In this document: piece by piece, positions 5,920 to 6,533 of the stretch
How the letters are laid out: every line of letters starts with the position of its first letter
How positions within the stretch are numbered: position 1 is the first letter of the stretch
The notes under the pieces: generated by a model
Told to the model about the DNA's origin: nothing
Seen by the model: the letters and a program-made list of their open reading frames with translations, nothing else
The model's database searches: none
Translations under genes and position numbers: made by a program
Assembly: GCA_030630315.1 (NCBI GenBank)
Contig: DAOVNI010000098.1
Location: 1-6,533 of the forward strand
Source of the DNA: Phycisphaerae bacterium
GTDB taxonomy: Bacteria; Planctomycetota; Phycisphaerae; Sedimentisphaerales; Anaerobacaceae
Direction: 5' to 3'
DNA length: 6,533 bases

Positions 5920-5927
5920 TACATTTG

Positions 5928-6533
5928 CTATTTTTCCTCTTTATTTTTTCCTTTCTTTTTTTCCTTGTCTTCTTTGTGCAGCACCTCGTCGATAAGGCCG
6001 TATTGATGCGCCTCCTCGGCAGTCATATATCTGTCTCTTTCGGTCTCATCGGCGATTTTATCAATCGGCTGGCCGGTGTGTTTTGCAATGATTTCGTTTA
6101 TCATAGCTTTGGCTTTGAGGATTTCTTCCGCCTGTATTTTGATGTCGGCTGCCTGGCCTGTGACCCCGCCCCAGACCTGATGGAGCATAACTTTAGCGTG
6201 CGGAAGGGCGTAACGCCTGCCCTTTGTGCCCGCTGCCAGTATTATAGCGGCTCCCGACTGCGCCCTGCCGATACAATAGGTCGCAACCGGAGAGCCGACA
6301 AAGCGTATAGTATCGTAAATAGCCATCGTGTCGTCAACGCTGCCGCCCGGGGAATTAATGTACAGGCTGATTTCACTGCCGCGCTTGAGGTTGTCCAGAT
6401 ACAGCATCTTCATAATGACTTCAGCGGCCCTTTGATATGATATTTCACCTATCAGAAACACGATGCGGTTCTCCAGCAGCATATCATCCAGACTCATCTG
6501 GCGGTAGCGCTGATACTGGCCGTATTGATTGTA
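5928..6533 (-). CDS. clpP: ATP-dependent Clp protease proteolytic subunit, 5' end outside window
   Basis: A ClpP peptidase with a full catalytic triad: Ser81 in RAQSGA, His106 in MLHQ and Asp155 in ERDRYM, numbered from the ATG at 6497. The frame remains open from that ATG to the window edge, adding [12 protein letters not shown], and there is no ribosome binding site before 6497, so the true start is probably just outside. Unlike the downstream ClpP it lacks the usual axial loop and YDIYSRLL segment; a Q/Y/R-rich stretch and [14 protein letters not shown] stand in that place. The nucleophile context has Gln before Ser and Gly after, instead of Ala-Ser-Met. The C-terminus is a Lys/Glu-rich tail of about 16 residues (from about 174), probably disordered. 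Length is otherwise normal. It probably pairs with the adjacent ClpP in one heteromeric protease. Confidence 0.93.
   Translation of the reverse strand, partial: YNQYGQYQRYRQMSLDDMLLENRIVFLIGEISYQRAAEVIMKMLYLDNLKRGSEISLYINSPGGSVDDTMAIYDTIRFVGSPVATYCIGRAQSGAAIILAAGTKGRRYALPHAKVMLHQVWGGVTGQAADIKIQAEEILKAKAMINEIIAKHTGQPIDKIADETERDRYMTAEEAHQYGLIDEVLHKEDKEKKKGKNKEEK

Noticed and set aside
5925..6440. A 171-codon plus-strand open frame opposite the first clpP
   Set aside because: The minus strand encodes an unmistakable ClpP with catalytic residues; the plus-strand product has no recognisable domain and is antisense shadow.

Overview
All seven genes in this window lie on the minus strand in one closely packed array, so transcription runs from the right edge to the left. 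Most junctions overlap or are separated by only a few bases. The gene content suggests a Gram-negative, planctomycete-like bacterium: two dissimilar adjacent ClpP peptidases, several Cys-lipoproteins, an apolipoprotein N-acyltransferase, mixed ATG/GTG/TTG starts, and short palindromic repeats lodged inside coding sequence. The class Phycisphaerae is my best guess, but this placement is inferred and no marker gene is present.

In transcription order: a ClpP open to the right edge (5928-6533, Ser-His-Asp triad); a 98-nt gap holding an AT-rich palindromic repeat; a second ClpP (5200-5829) in which the third triad position is Asn; two tandem paralogous lipoproteins (4538-5200 and 3913-4515), about two-thirds identical, each with a coiled coil and an Asp-rich possible calcium loop; an 81-nt gap with a candidate internal promoter; an orphan beta-class DNA methyltransferase (2878-3831); apolipoprotein N-acyltransferase Lnt (1073-2881, TTG start inside the methyltransferase stop); and a HEAT-repeat lipoprotein (50-1063). 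The last 49 bases hold no visible gene or terminator.

Functionally the array links regulated cytoplasmic proteolysis (the ClpP pair) with lipoprotein biogenesis: Lnt adds the third acyl chain to lipoproteins, and three of its probable substrates are encoded beside it. The methyltransferase has no nuclease partner here.

The most unusual layer is the repeats. A GC-rich hairpin family (arms TCCGCC/GGCGGA) occurs as a tandem 44-bp pair and as a mini-hairpin inside lnt, and as another mini-hairpin inside the methyltransferase gene. All are translated as part of the proteins, and the 44-bp pair is read in two frames. A separate AT-rich repeat family lies between the clpP genes and also supplies the start codon and first codons of one lipoprotein, whose signal peptide additionally contains an 8-bp tandem repeat.
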